Below, one piece after another: positions 25,422 to 33,553 of a DNA stretch of 64,000 nt. Position numbers and translations under genes: made by a program. Each line of letters starts with the position of its first letter. Within the stretch, counting starts at the first letter, position 1. Source of the DNA: Bradyrhizobium tropiciagri (GTDB taxonomy: Bacteria; Pseudomonadota; Alphaproteobacteria; Rhizobiales; Xanthobacteraceae); contig NZ_JAFCKH010000009.1 in the NCBI RefSeq assembly GCF_018130505.1, positions 186,001 to 250,000 of the forward strand. Reading direction: 5' to 3'. The notes under the pieces are model-generated. The model had not been told where the DNA came from. It did not search any database and saw nothing but the letters and a program-made list of their open reading frames with translations.

Positions 25422-25871
25422 ATGGCGAATGTCTGGAATGAACCAAGGGGCGGAGAAGGGCCGTCCGCCGCAGCGACGCTGGCGACGCAGCTGCTTGAGC
25501 GCGCGGATCGCGACGTCACCTTCATGGTGCATCTGGTCGGCGAAAGCCGCAATTTGCTCACGAGACATTTCGTGAGCTTCATCGAGATCGAACTCGCAAG
25601 GCGAGGCATCAACTATGGTGCCCATCCGTTGTTGCGTCCGTTCATCGAGATGCATGCGTACGAGCTGACGGACTTCGTGTTGCATGGCATCGGGTTGCGG
25701 CATCAGTTCGGCCTGCAGGCCTTCGAGACGATGGCCGGCGATCCGGCGCGGCTACTGAGGGTCGATCTATGGGATTCGCTGCAATCCCACATCAACGATG
25801 CGCAACAGCACTTCGTATCCGATATTGGTGGCCTGCAGCGTATCCTGGTCCAGATCGAGTCCGAGGCATGA
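25422..25871 (+). CDS. Unknown helical protein, first of the post-regulator cassette
   Basis: 149 residues, 14 bases after the activator gene, with AGGATCAGG upstream. Mostly helix-forming, rich in His and Glu (RHFVSFIEIELARRG, HPLLRPFIEMHAYELTDFVLHGIGLRHQ). The His/Glu content recalls metal- or ligand-binding helical bundles, but I see no defined motif and recognise no family. The stop overlaps the start of the next gene (ATGA at 25868-25871). Coupling, spacing and coding character make it a real gene. Confidence 0.7.
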   Translation: MANVWNEPRGGEGPSAAATLATQLLERADRDVTFMVHLVGESRNLLTRHFVSFIEIELARRGINYGAHPLLRPFIEMHAYELTDFVLHGIGLRHQFGLQAFETMAGDPARLLRVDLWDSLQSHINDAQQHFVSDIGGLQRILVQIESEA

Positions 25872-26176
25872 GTGATGCCGGCCTGACCATTGTCGAGATG
25901 TTGAACCTGCGTCTGCAGGTGGTGCAGCAGATATCGGCAGTCCAGTCGCGCAGTTTGCACAACCGCCAGCTCGGCGGCGGCGCCGAATTCGAGCTGCATC
26001 GGATCGAGCAGGAGATTGCGGCAACAGGCGACGCGCAAGCGGTCGCGGACGCACATGAGGACGCGCGACAGCGCCTGCAAAGGGCAAATGCCGAGATGGC
26101 AGCTTGCGATGCGCTATGCGCCGAGCTCGAGGGACGTCTTGAGGAACTGGACCGGCGGATTGCCGCCGGCAGATGA
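25868..26176 (+). CDS. Small coiled-coil protein of the cassette
   Basis: 102 residues; the start overlaps the previous stop. Nearly the whole chain is predicted helix with heptad-like spacing of Leu/Ile/Val/Ala (MLNLRLQVVQQISAVQSR, then CAELEGRLEELDRRIA), so it probably forms a coiled coil. No catalytic motif. It may bridge the helical protein before it and the propeller after it (inference). Confidence 0.65.
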   Translation: MSDAGLTIVEMLNLRLQVVQQISAVQSRSLHNRQLGGGAEFELHRIEQEIAATGDAQAVADAHEDARQRLQRANAEMAACDALCAELEGRLEELDRRIAAGR

Positions 26177-26200
26177 GCTGATCGGAACGTGAGGCGATCG

Positions 26201-27316
26201 ATGGACACTATGGAAGCAGAGACCGCAACGCTTTACGAACTGCTCGGACGGCATTGGACGGTGGGAGCGGCCGTGACGAACGCCGTGTTCGATCCCGCGG
26301 GAGATGGGGTCGGGTTCGCGCTCGCCGACGGCGGGTTGGCGATCGCGCCGCTCCAGGACGGCGAGCCGCCGCAGGATCGTTGCCGCATTGCGCTCGACCA
26401 GGGCCGGATGACGATTTCACCGCGACGCAAGCCGGTGCCACCCTTGATGAGGGTGAGCATCGGCGATGCGCCCCTTCAGCTCGCCTCGCTCGGGAAGTCG
26501 GGATTTGTGACGGGGGAGGGCGGGCAGTTGCTGGATGTGTCGGCATCCGGCATCACGCGCGTCGCCGCAAATCGCGGAGCCGGCATCGATCTGCTTGCCG
26601 CAGTCCCGGACGGTGGTGTCCTCGCGGCTTGTGATGGAACGATCATCTTCTATCGCGCCGATGGCGATGTCGGCTGGCTTCAGCAGCGGGCAGGCGGCCG
26701 TGTGTCCGCCATGGCCGTGGCGCCGGACGGCCGGCGCTTTGCGCTGGGAACCGATGGGGGTGTGCTGGTTCGTTCGTTCGGGGCACGGCCCGAGCCGGTC
26801 GCTTCCTACGTGTTGGGCTCGGTCTCGACCTTGTCGTGGAGCCCCGACGGCAACTGGCTGGCCGCCTCCATCGCGGGAGCGGACATTACCCTGGTGCGCC
26901 TCGCCGACTCGCGGATTGTCCGGATTGCCAACTATCCCGCTGAGGTCGCATCGCTCTCATGGAGCGCGGACTCCGGCATCCTCGTGACCAGCGGTGGTTA
27001 CAGGATGGTCGCTTGGGACGTTACCAGCCTTGACGGCGGAAGCGACCGGCCGGCCAGCGTCGTCACCGGCCACGCCGGCTTCGTCCTCGTCGAGACGGTC
27101 GAGATGCATCCGGATCGTCCGCTGGTCGCGGCAGGCTACAGCGATGGCAGAGTCGTTGTCGCCAGGATCGGGCAGGGCGACGAATTGATTGTCAAATCGC
27201 CCGGCCGCGGCGCCGTCCAGGTCCTCCGATGGTCTCGCGACGGCCAGCATCTTGCAGTGGGAACACGCGATGGGGAGGCGGCCGTCGTGACGTTCCCGCC
27301 GCACATTTTCAAATAG
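26201..27316 (+). CDS. WD40-repeat beta-propeller protein of the cassette
   Basis: 371 residues from the ATG at 26201, which has GAGG six bases upstream. Six to seven repeats are visible: VSAMAVAPDGRRFALGTDGG, VSTLSWSPDGNWLAASIAGA, VASLSWSADSGILVTSGG and VQVLRWSRDGQHLAVGTRDG, each with the S/APDG turn and hydrophobic strands of a WD40 blade. There is no signal peptide, so it should be cytosolic. WD40 proteins act as scaffolds. They are uncommon in bacterial catabolic operons, and I know no such gene in described mim/prm clusters. It is the third of four tightly spaced genes after the sigma-54 activator. Confidence 0.8.
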   Translation: MDTMEAETATLYELLGRHWTVGAAVTNAVFDPAGDGVGFALADGGLAIAPLQDGEPPQDRCRIALDQGRMTISPRRKPVPPLMRVSIGDAPLQLASLGKSGFVTGEGGQLLDVSASGITRVAANRGAGIDLLAAVPDGGVLAACDGTIIFYRADGDVGWLQQRAGGRVSAMAVAPDGRRFALGTDGGVLVRSFGARPEPVASYVLGSVSTLSWSPDGNWLAASIAGADITLVRLADSRIVRIANYPAEVASLSWSADSGILVTSGGYRMVAWDVTSLDGGSDRPASVVTGHAGFVLVETVEMHPDRPLVAAGYSDGRVVVARIGQGDELIVKSPGRGAVQVLRWSRDGQHLAVGTRDGEAAVVTFPPHIFK

Positions 27317-27366
27317 CCGCAAGCCCGCACGGCCGCGCGGCTTGCACGATGATCAGGAGGGAGTTC

Positions 27367-27552
27367 ATGACAGCCACCCAAGTGCCGAACCAGACCGACA
27401 GCAAGGATCATTTCTTCAAGGAGCTCGCCGAGCTGTCCGAGCGCATGATCGCTGCGCACGGCAAGGAGTTCTCGATGGGCGCATTGGTACTGGCCGCGCG
27501 GTTCATTGCTGAAAACAAGTCATTCGACCAAGCGCCAACGGCTACACAGTGA
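27367..27552 (+). CDS. Small helical protein (61 residues), last of the cassette
   Basis: The ATG at 27367 follows AGGAGGGA at good spacing. The peptide is one or two amphipathic helices (HFFKELAELSERMIAAHG, then MGALVLAARFIAENK) with a polar tail. No family recognised. It ends 43 bases before the convergent ANTAR gene, which closes the island. Confidence 0.65.
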   Translation: MTATQVPNQTDSKDHFFKELAELSERMIAAHGKEFSMGALVLAARFIAENKSFDQAPTATQ

Positions 27553-27595
27553 GGCTCTCATCCCAACCAGCATCGAAGCCGCAAGAGCCGATGGT

Positions 27596-28180
27596 CTAGC
27601 CGGCGCGGGGTCTGTAGCCCTTCATGGTGATCTCCGCCGAGATCTCTTCGATGGTCTTGCGCTGCTCCATGGCGGCGCGTCGAATAAAGGCGAAAGCGGC
27701 CGGCTCGGTGAGCGCACGGGCGTGCATGACCTGAAGGACGGCAGCAAGCACAATCCGGCGCGACCGCAGGCGCTGCTCGAGTTTGAGCACCTGCTGCTTT
27801 AGCTCGTTGGTGCGCTCGCTCTTTTCGAATGCGACGACCAGCGCGGCGTAGATGCCGGCCGAACGCAATGGCTTGACCAGGAAGGACGCCGGATCGAGCT
27901 CGAGCACCAGCTTCAATCGGCTCGGCGTCTCCGTGCCGAGCAGCGCGATGACCGGGCACTGTCCAAGTGCCGCGCGCTGCGCCGGCGAAGCCAGAGGCAG
28001 GAACTCATCGTCAATCAGCGCAACGTCCGGATGGCCGTCGGCGACTGCGCAAAGCTCCGATGCGACGATGTCGATGCCGAGGCGTTCGAACTGACGTTTG
28101 ACGATCGAGGCGTCGCGCTCGTCCTTGATGGCGACCAGCGCCTTGCGTCCGCGCAGCGAGAATGAAGACGGCTTGCTCAT
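27596..28180 (-). CDS. amiR: ANTAR-domain antiterminator, AmiR/NasT-like
   Basis: 194 residues. The N-terminal ~120 residues are a receiver-like pseudo-domain (ALIDDEFLPL in the phospho-site region, LVKPLRSAG at the Lys position), then a coiled-coil linker (ERTNELKQQVLKLEQRL), then a C-terminal ANTAR RNA-binding domain with the A-x-x-x-x-M / F-x-x-I-R-R-A-A-M-x-x-R-x-T-I pattern. In Pseudomonas AmiR, inducer amide frees AmiR from AmiC and it prevents termination in the amidase leader. Here the start overlaps the amiC stop by four bases, as expected for a paired complex. The likely target is the leader at 29483-29758. Confidence 0.88.
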   Translation of the reverse strand: MSKPSSFSLRGRKALVAIKDERDASIVKRQFERLGIDIVASELCAVADGHPDVALIDDEFLPLASPAQRAALGQCPVIALLGTETPSRLKLVLELDPASFLVKPLRSAGIYAALVVAFEKSERTNELKQQVLKLEQRLRSRRIVLAAVLQVMHARALTEPAAFAFIRRAAMEQRKTIEEISAEITMKGYRPRAG

Positions 28181-29340
28181 TTCACCACCCGCAAATGCGG
28201 CGCACCCGATGACGCTCCGTCCCTTGCGGGGGTGACGGCGACGTCGAGCTGCGTCAGATAAGGATCAGGCTTCACCGGTGCGTCGGCTTCCCAGAAGATA
28301 TCGAACTGTCCGTCGGCGTTGGACACTGCGAGCCGCGGCGTCAGGACGCAATGATTGTTGCCGCCGTCGATCCAAACCGGCCCCTGTGGCGAATTGTAGC
28401 GCAGGCCGGCGGCTGCGCGCCTGACCTCGCCGATGTTCGACGTGCCGGCGCGCTGCAGCGCGCGCGCCAGGAGATAGACCGAAACATAGGCCGATTGCCC
28501 ATCGACAGACGGACTGCTGTCCTCGCCGTAGCGCGCCTTCCAACGCGCGACGAAGGCGCGGTTCTCGGGCAGGCGAATGCTCTCGAAATAGGCCGACGAG
28601 GTGATGCATCCCGCCGATGCAGGCCCCACGATCTTGAGCTCGGGCTCGCACAGGCTGCAGCTCAGCATCGGGATGTCGAGGCCGGCCGCGGTGGTTGCAG
28701 CGTGAAATGCGCGGATGAATGCGTAGCTCGAGCTGCCGACCAGCGTATTGAACACCACCGGCGGGCGGCGCCGCACGATCTCGTCGACCATGTGTCCGAC
28801 CGCGCTCTCGCCGAGTTCGAGCAGCCGTTCGGCGATGATACGCCCGCCTGCCGCCGTCGCCAGCTCGCGGGTGACGCGATTGGTCTCCCAAGACCAGACA
28901 TAGTTGGAGCCGACGCAGAAGATCTCGCGCGACAGGTTGTCCAGCACGTAGCGTACGAGCGGCAGGACGTTATGGTTCGGCGACGCGCCGACATAGATGA
29001 CGTTGTCGGAGCATTCGAAGCCTTCATAGCGCGCCGGATGCCAGAGCAGCCGGTCGGTGCGCTCGACGATCGGCAGCACCTGCTTGCGTGACGCCGATGT
29101 GTAGCAGCCGACGATGTGCTCCACGCCGACATTGCGAATGAGGTCGTCGCAAGCCGTGTGATATTCCGAGACGATCCCGCGCGGATCGCGGACATGCGGA
29201 ATGATCGAGAAATCGAACTCGGCCTGGTCGTTGATCTCGTCGACCGCCATCATGGCGCTCTTGAAGATCTCGCAGCCCATGGCCTGATAGGGCCCGTGCT
29301 GCGAGAAGATGATGCCAACTGGAATCGACGGCTTTGTCAT
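28177..29340 (-). CDS. amiC: AmiC-like amide sensor, negative regulator of the ANTAR protein
   Basis: 387 residues from the ATG at 29340; an in-frame ATG at 29379 would add 13 basic residues. It is a type I periplasmic-binding fold (Peripla_BP_6) without a signal peptide, beginning IPVGIIFSQHGPYQAMG, so it is a cytosolic ligand sensor rather than a transporter part. Similar stretches (VGCYTSASRKQVLPIVER, LLWHPARYEG) match AmiC/FmdD-type amide binders. With the overlapping ANTAR gene it forms an AmiC/AmiR pair, divergent from the amidase operon. The ligand is probably a short aliphatic amide, or urea (inference). Confidence 0.87.
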   Translation of the reverse strand: MTKPSIPVGIIFSQHGPYQAMGCEIFKSAMMAVDEINDQAEFDFSIIPHVRDPRGIVSEYHTACDDLIRNVGVEHIVGCYTSASRKQVLPIVERTDRLLWHPARYEGFECSDNVIYVGASPNHNVLPLVRYVLDNLSREIFCVGSNYVWSWETNRVTRELATAAGGRIIAERLLELGESAVGHMVDEIVRRRPPVVFNTLVGSSSYAFIRAFHAATTAAGLDIPMLSCSLCEPELKIVGPASAGCITSSAYFESIRLPENRAFVARWKARYGEDSSPSVDGQSAYVSVYLLARALQRAGTSNIGEVRRAAAGLRYNSPQGPVWIDGGNNHCVLTPRLAVSNADGQFDIFWEADAPVKPDPYLTQLDVAVTPARDGASSGAPHLRVVK

Positions 29341-29452
29341 TGACGGCTTTCGGCGGCGAGGCGTGAAGGAAACCATCATCGCCGATCTCGGTGCAAGGGG
29401 TCATGCCGATTTGCTGCGCATGCACATCGCGAAATTTGTGCAGCCGCCCTCG

Positions 29453-29482
29453 TTGACAATACGCCGGGCACTTCCTTAGAAT
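29453..29482 (+). promoter_or_regulatory. Sigma-70-like promoter of the amidase/transporter operon
   Basis: TTGACA (29453-29458), 18-base spacer, TAGAAT (29477-29482). It points to the amidase about 270 bases downstream and is the best -35/-10 pair noticed in this region. Confidence 0.6.
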
Positions 29483-29607
29483 TTTCTGCTACGGGCTTCC
29501 TGTCGAACCTTGCGTGCGTCGATCCGGCCGATGACGTCCTGATCCCTGCGCTACGTGCTTCGTTCGATCACGGGTCCCATGCGATAGATCATAGCCGCGG
29601 CATCAGG

Positions 29608-29655
29608 GCCATTCGTCTCCTCCGTTTCGGAGGGGCGGGTGGCTTTTTTCTTTTG
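29608..29655 (+). terminator. Leader intrinsic terminator (probable ANTAR-controlled attenuator)
   Basis: The arms 29608-29624 and 29628-29643 pair over about 16 positions (several G-U, one bulge), with CCG-TTT-CGG at the tip, followed by TTTTTT-C-TTTT. It is the only classical intrinsic terminator seen in the window and sits 104 bases before the first gene of an operon, where only antitermination would let transcription through. An AmiR-type control by the adjacent ANTAR gene is the simplest explanation. Confidence 0.75.
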
Positions 29656-29758
29656 CCGTCAAAACATTGGCGATGCAGCCGCATCGCCAAGCCGGTGACG
29701 TATGCGCGGCGATTGACCGCGTCTGCGCTTGGGCCGGGTCAAGCGGGGATAAAGGGCG

Positions 29759-31159
29759 ATGGCGACGACAGATCTTCACTATCTCGGGCTGGTAGAAGTC
29801 GGACAGCAGGTCCACGCGAAAAAGCTATCGTCCGTCGAGGTGACGAAGGCGATGCTCGAACGGATCGGGCAGCTCGACGGCAAGCTCAAGAGCTATGCCT
29901 ATGTGATGGCCGATGCGGCGCTGGCGGAAGCGGCCGCGGCCGAGAAGGAGATCGCATCCGGCAAGATCAAAGGGCCGCTGCACGGCGTTCCAATCGCGAT
30001 CAAGGATCTTTGCTGGGTCAAGGGTGCTCCCGCGGCGCACGGCATGACCATCCATCGCGACTTCCGTCCGACCGAGGACGCCACCGTGGTGGCGCGACTG
30101 AAGCAAGCCGGCGCGGTCATTCTCGGCAAGCTGCAGCAGACCGAGGGCGCCTATGCCGATCATCATCCGAAAATCGACCCGCCGAAGAACCCTTGGAACG
30201 CGGAACTATGGTCCGGCGCATCCTCGAGCGGCTCGGGCGTCGCGACCGCGGCGGGCCTGTGCTTCGGATCGCTCGGCACCGATACCGGCGGATCGATCCG
30301 TTTTCCCTCGGCGGCCAACGGCATCACCGGTCTGAAGCCGACCTGGGGCCGGGTCAGCCGCTACGGCGCGTTCGAACTCGCGGCGACGCTGGATCACATC
30401 GGTCCGATGGCACGCAGCGCCGTCGACTGCGGCGCGATGCTCGGCGTGATCGCGGGGCAGGATCCCAGGGACACGACGTCGGTGCCGCTGCCGGTGCCGG
30501 ACTATCTCGCCGGCCTGTCCGGCGACCTCCGCGGCGTGACCATCGGCGTCGACCGGCGCTGGACCGGCGAAGGAACCGACGAGGCCGCGAGCAAGGTGCT
30601 CGCCGAGGGTCTGCGCGTCGCGGCCGATCTGGGCGCCAAGATCAAGGAGATCGCATTCCCCGACCCGAAGGCGGTCATCGAAGACTGGTTCCCACTGTGC
30701 GGCATCGAGGTCGCTGTCGCGCATGAGGAGACCTATCCGGCGCGCAAGGATGAATATGGTCCGGCGCTCGCGGGCCTGCTCGATCTCGGCCGGCAGCAGT
30801 CCGGCATGGATTATCAGAAAATCGTGCTGCGCCGCGAAGCGTTCCGCGGTGCGGTGCGGCTCGTGTTCGAAGAGGTCGATCTGATCGCGGTTCCGGCCCA
30901 GGCGTTTGCCGCTCCTACGCTCGCCAAGATGGCGGCGCTCGGTGAGGACGCCTCGCTCATTGCCGGCCTGCTCCGCTTCACCTGCCCGTTCGACATGACC
31001 GGGAGCCCGACGGTGACACTGCCGGGCGGTTTTGCGCCGAACGGCGGGCCAGTCGCCTTCCAGTTCGTCGGCCGCCATTTCGAGGAAGCAGGCCTCGTCC
31101 GCGCCGGCGATGCGTTCCAGCGCGTCACCGACTGGCACAAGCGCCATCCCGGCATCTGA
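29759..31159 (+). CDS. Amidase (amidase-signature family), first copy
   Basis: 466 residues. Amidase-signature enzyme with the Ser-cisSer-Lys triad: Lys82 (IAIKDLCW), the GASSSGSG tract at 153-160 holding the cis-Ser, and nucleophile Ser179 (GTDTGGSIRFPS). It hydrolyses a carboxylic amide to acid and ammonia; which amide is unknown. It is the first gene of an operon with formamidase and an amide/urea-type transporter, so a small amide nitrogen source is likely. Pipelines may call it GatA-like or Asp-tRNA amidotransferase-like, but there are no gatB/C neighbours. It is collinear with the second amidase at 37842. Confidence 0.9.
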   Translation: MATTDLHYLGLVEVGQQVHAKKLSSVEVTKAMLERIGQLDGKLKSYAYVMADAALAEAAAAEKEIASGKIKGPLHGVPIAIKDLCWVKGAPAAHGMTIHRDFRPTEDATVVARLKQAGAVILGKLQQTEGAYADHHPKIDPPKNPWNAELWSGASSSGSGVATAAGLCFGSLGTDTGGSIRFPSAANGITGLKPTWGRVSRYGAFELAATLDHIGPMARSAVDCGAMLGVIAGQDPRDTTSVPLPVPDYLAGLSGDLRGVTIGVDRRWTGEGTDEAASKVLAEGLRVAADLGAKIKEIAFPDPKAVIEDWFPLCGIEVAVAHEETYPARKDEYGPALAGLLDLGRQQSGMDYQKIVLRREAFRGAVRLVFEEVDLIAVPAQAFAAPTLAKMAALGEDASLIAGLLRFTCPFDMTGSPTVTLPGGFAPNGGPVAFQFVGRHFEEAGLVRAGDAFQRVTDWHKRHPGI

Positions 31160-31179
31160 GAGTTTGAGGAGCTATTCGC

Positions 31180-32178
31180 ATGAGCGCAGAAGACTGGTTG
31201 AAGAATTCGATCATGGCGAAGCGGGCCGTCGCCAAGGGCGCAACCGGCACGACGCATGGTTTGACCATCGAGCAGCAGGGCGCGTTCCACTACGTCTACG
31301 GCCCCTACGCGAAGCCGACGTTGTCGATCGATCCCGGCGGGGTGGTGGTTGTCGAGACCGAAGATGCCTTCGGCGGCGTGATCACCAGCGAGAGCGACAG
31401 CCCGACGGCGAAACTGAACTTCCCGTACCTGAACCCGCAATGCGGGCCGATCGCGGTCAAGGGTGCCAAGAAGGGCGATTGCCTCGCCGTCTACATCCGC
31501 GACGTCGAGACCCGCGGCGCGCAGCCGGCCGGCACGACCTGCATCATCCCGGAGTTTGGCGGGCTGGTCGGCACCGCCTCCACCGCGATGCTCAATCCGC
31601 CGCTGCCCGAACGCGTCAAGAAGCTGCATGTCGACCGCAACGGCGTGCGCTGGAGCGACAAGATCACGCTGCCGTACGAGCCGTTCATCGGCACGATCGG
31701 GGTCTCGCCGGAAATCGAGGCGATCTCCTCGCTGCAGCCTGACTATCACGGCGGCAACATGGATCTGCCCGACGTCGCGCCCGGCGCAATCATCTATTTC
31801 CCGGTGCACACCGAAGGCGGGCTGCTCTATGTCGGCGACTGCCACGCGACACAGGGCGACGGCGAGCTCTCCGGTGTCGCGATGGAGCAGCGCGCGACCG
31901 TCACGCTGCAGATCGACCTGATCAAGAACTGGAGCTTTGCCTGGCCGCGGCTGGAGACAAAGGACTTCATCATGACGATCGGCAGCGCGCGCCCGCTCGA
32001 GGACGCCGCGCGCATCGCCTATCGCGAGCTGGTGCGATGGATGGCGGCCGATTACGGCTTCGACGAGATCGACGCCTACATGCTGCTCAGCCAGGCGGGC
32101 CGCATGCGGCTCGGCAATATGGTCGATCCCAAATACACGATGGGGGCGTCGATCCTGAAGAATTACCTCAAGGCGTGA
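31180..32178 (+). CDS. fmdA: Acetamidase/formamidase family protein
   Basis: 332 residues; 20 bases after the amidase. It matches the FmdA/AmdA family (PF03069): TKLNFPYLNPQCGPIAV-type start of the core, DCHATQGDGELSGVAME with the conserved acidic/His metal site, and a C-terminal YMLLSQAGRMRLGNMVDPKY. Such enzymes hydrolyse formamide or acetamide to ammonia and formate or acetate, and are cytosolic. It is somewhat shorter than Methylophilus FmdA (about 400). Its place in the AmiC/AmiR-controlled operon supports a short-chain amide substrate. Confidence 0.9.
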   Translation: MSAEDWLKNSIMAKRAVAKGATGTTHGLTIEQQGAFHYVYGPYAKPTLSIDPGGVVVVETEDAFGGVITSESDSPTAKLNFPYLNPQCGPIAVKGAKKGDCLAVYIRDVETRGAQPAGTTCIIPEFGGLVGTASTAMLNPPLPERVKKLHVDRNGVRWSDKITLPYEPFIGTIGVSPEIEAISSLQPDYHGGNMDLPDVAPGAIIYFPVHTEGGLLYVGDCHATQGDGELSGVAMEQRATVTLQIDLIKNWSFAWPRLETKDFIMTIGSARPLEDAARIAYRELVRWMAADYGFDEIDAYMLLSQAGRMRLGNMVDPKYTMGASILKNYLKA

Positions 32179-32212
32179 CTTTCAGCTCCATTCAATGACA
32201 GGGGATATCGCG

Positions 32213-33451
32213 ATGAATTCGGCGCGTAGATTTGGAATGGCTCTGCTCGGTGCCGTGCTCGGCACGGCGGCATTTGGCGCCGCGCAGGCGGCCGAGCCGC
32301 CGCTGAAGATCGGTCTGCTCGAGGACGTCTCCGGCGACCTCGCATTCATGGGTATGCCGAAGCTGCACGGCTCCCAGCTCGCTGTCGAGGAGATCAACAA
32401 GAGCGGCGGCATCCTCGGCCGGCAGATCGAGTTGATCCATCTCGATCCGCAGGGCGACAATGCGCGCTACCAGGAGTTCGGCCGGCGACTGCTCAATCGC
32501 GACAAGGTCGACGTGCTGATCGGCGGTATCACCTCGGCCTCGCGCGAGGCGCTGCGGCCGATCGTGGATCGCACCACGACGCCATATTTCTACACCAACC
32601 AGTATGAAGGCGGCGTCTGCGACGCCAGCATGATCAGCATGGGCGCGGTGCCGGAGCAGCAGTTCTCGACGCTGATTCCGTGGATGGTCCAGAAATTCGG
32701 CAAGAAGGTCTACGTCATTGCCGCCGACTACAATTTCGGCCAGATCTCGGCGGAGTGGAACCGGAAGATCATGAAGGACCTCGGCGGCGAGGTCGTGGGC
32801 GAGGAGTTCATCCCGCTCGGCGTCTCGCAGTTCGCGCAGACGATCCAGAACATCCAGAAGGCGAAGCCGGACTGGCTGCTGACGATCAATGTCGGGGCCG
32901 CGCAGGACTCGTTCTTCGAGCAAGCCGCCGCGGCCAACCTCAATCTGCCGATGGGCTCGTCTATCAAGATCATGCTCGGCTTCGAGCACAAGCGCTTCAA
33001 GCCGCCGGCGCTCAACAACATGCATGCCACCGCGAACTGGTTCGAGGAGATCGATACGCCCGAAGCCAACGACTTCAAGAAGCGCTGGCACGCCAAGTTC
33101 CCGGACGAGCTCTACATCAACGACATGGGCTACAACGCCTACAACGCGCTCTACATGTACAAGACGCTGGTCGAGAAGGCGAAGTCGACCAAGCTCGAGG
33201 ACATGCGCAAGGTGATCGCGACGGGCGATGCCTGCATCGATGCGCCGGAAGGCAAGGTCTGCATCGATCCGAAGAGCCAGCATACCTCGCACCGCATGCG
33301 CCTGATCTCGGTCGGGCCGAAGCATGAGGTGACCGTGGAGAAGGACTACGGGACGATCCAACCCTACTGGCTCGGCGAGATCGGGTGCGATCTCACCAAG
33401 AAGAACGACAAGGATCAGTACACGCCGAGTCATCTTCCGAACAAGTCGTGA
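32213..33451 (+). CDS. Amide/urea-type ABC transporter substrate-binding protein
   Basis: 412 residues from the ATG at 32213. A Sec signal peptide (MALLGAVLGTAAFGAAQA, cleavage near residue 26) is followed by a Peripla_BP_6 domain starting LKIGLLEDVSGDLAFMG. It resembles the periplasmic AmiC/FmdD/UrtA family (LLNRDKVDVLIGGITSASRE, TTPYFYTNQYEGG). It captures the substrate for the permeases and ATPases that follow. A stem-loop after the gene probably keeps its message level above that of the permeases. Amide rather than urea is favoured by the flanking amidases. Confidence 0.9.
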   Translation: MNSARRFGMALLGAVLGTAAFGAAQAAEPPLKIGLLEDVSGDLAFMGMPKLHGSQLAVEEINKSGGILGRQIELIHLDPQGDNARYQEFGRRLLNRDKVDVLIGGITSASREALRPIVDRTTTPYFYTNQYEGGVCDASMISMGAVPEQQFSTLIPWMVQKFGKKVYVIAADYNFGQISAEWNRKIMKDLGGEVVGEEFIPLGVSQFAQTIQNIQKAKPDWLLTINVGAAQDSFFEQAAAANLNLPMGSSIKIMLGFEHKRFKPPALNNMHATANWFEEIDTPEANDFKKRWHAKFPDELYINDMGYNAYNALYMYKTLVEKAKSTKLEDMRKVIATGDACIDAPEGKVCIDPKSQHTSHRMRLISVGPKHEVTVEKDYGTIQPYWLGEIGCDLTKKNDKDQYTPSHLPNKS

Positions 33452-33513
33452 TGCCAGCGGGCACGTATCTTGCTCGCGTCATGTGAGCCAGTGTTACGAC
33501 TTCGAACCATCCC

Positions 33514-33535
33514 GGCGCCGCGATGATGCGGCGCC
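33514..33535 (+). promoter_or_regulatory. Stem-loop between binding-protein and permease genes
   Basis: GGCGCCGC, loop GATGAT, GCGGCGCC: a perfect 8-bp GC stem in the 102-base gap. There is no T tract. Such structures often stabilise the upstream binding-protein message. Confidence 0.5.
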
Positions 33536-33553
33536 GCGAACACGGAGACAAGG

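Larger units (their letters stand above)
29341..29758. other. Divergent region and long leader of the amidase operon (418 bases)
   Basis: Contains a sigma-70-like promoter (29453-29482), roughly 270 bases of untranslated leader, and an intrinsic terminator (29608-29655) ahead of the amidase ATG. No reading frame in it is supported. The amiCR promoter must also lie here but was not resolved. Confidence 0.6.
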
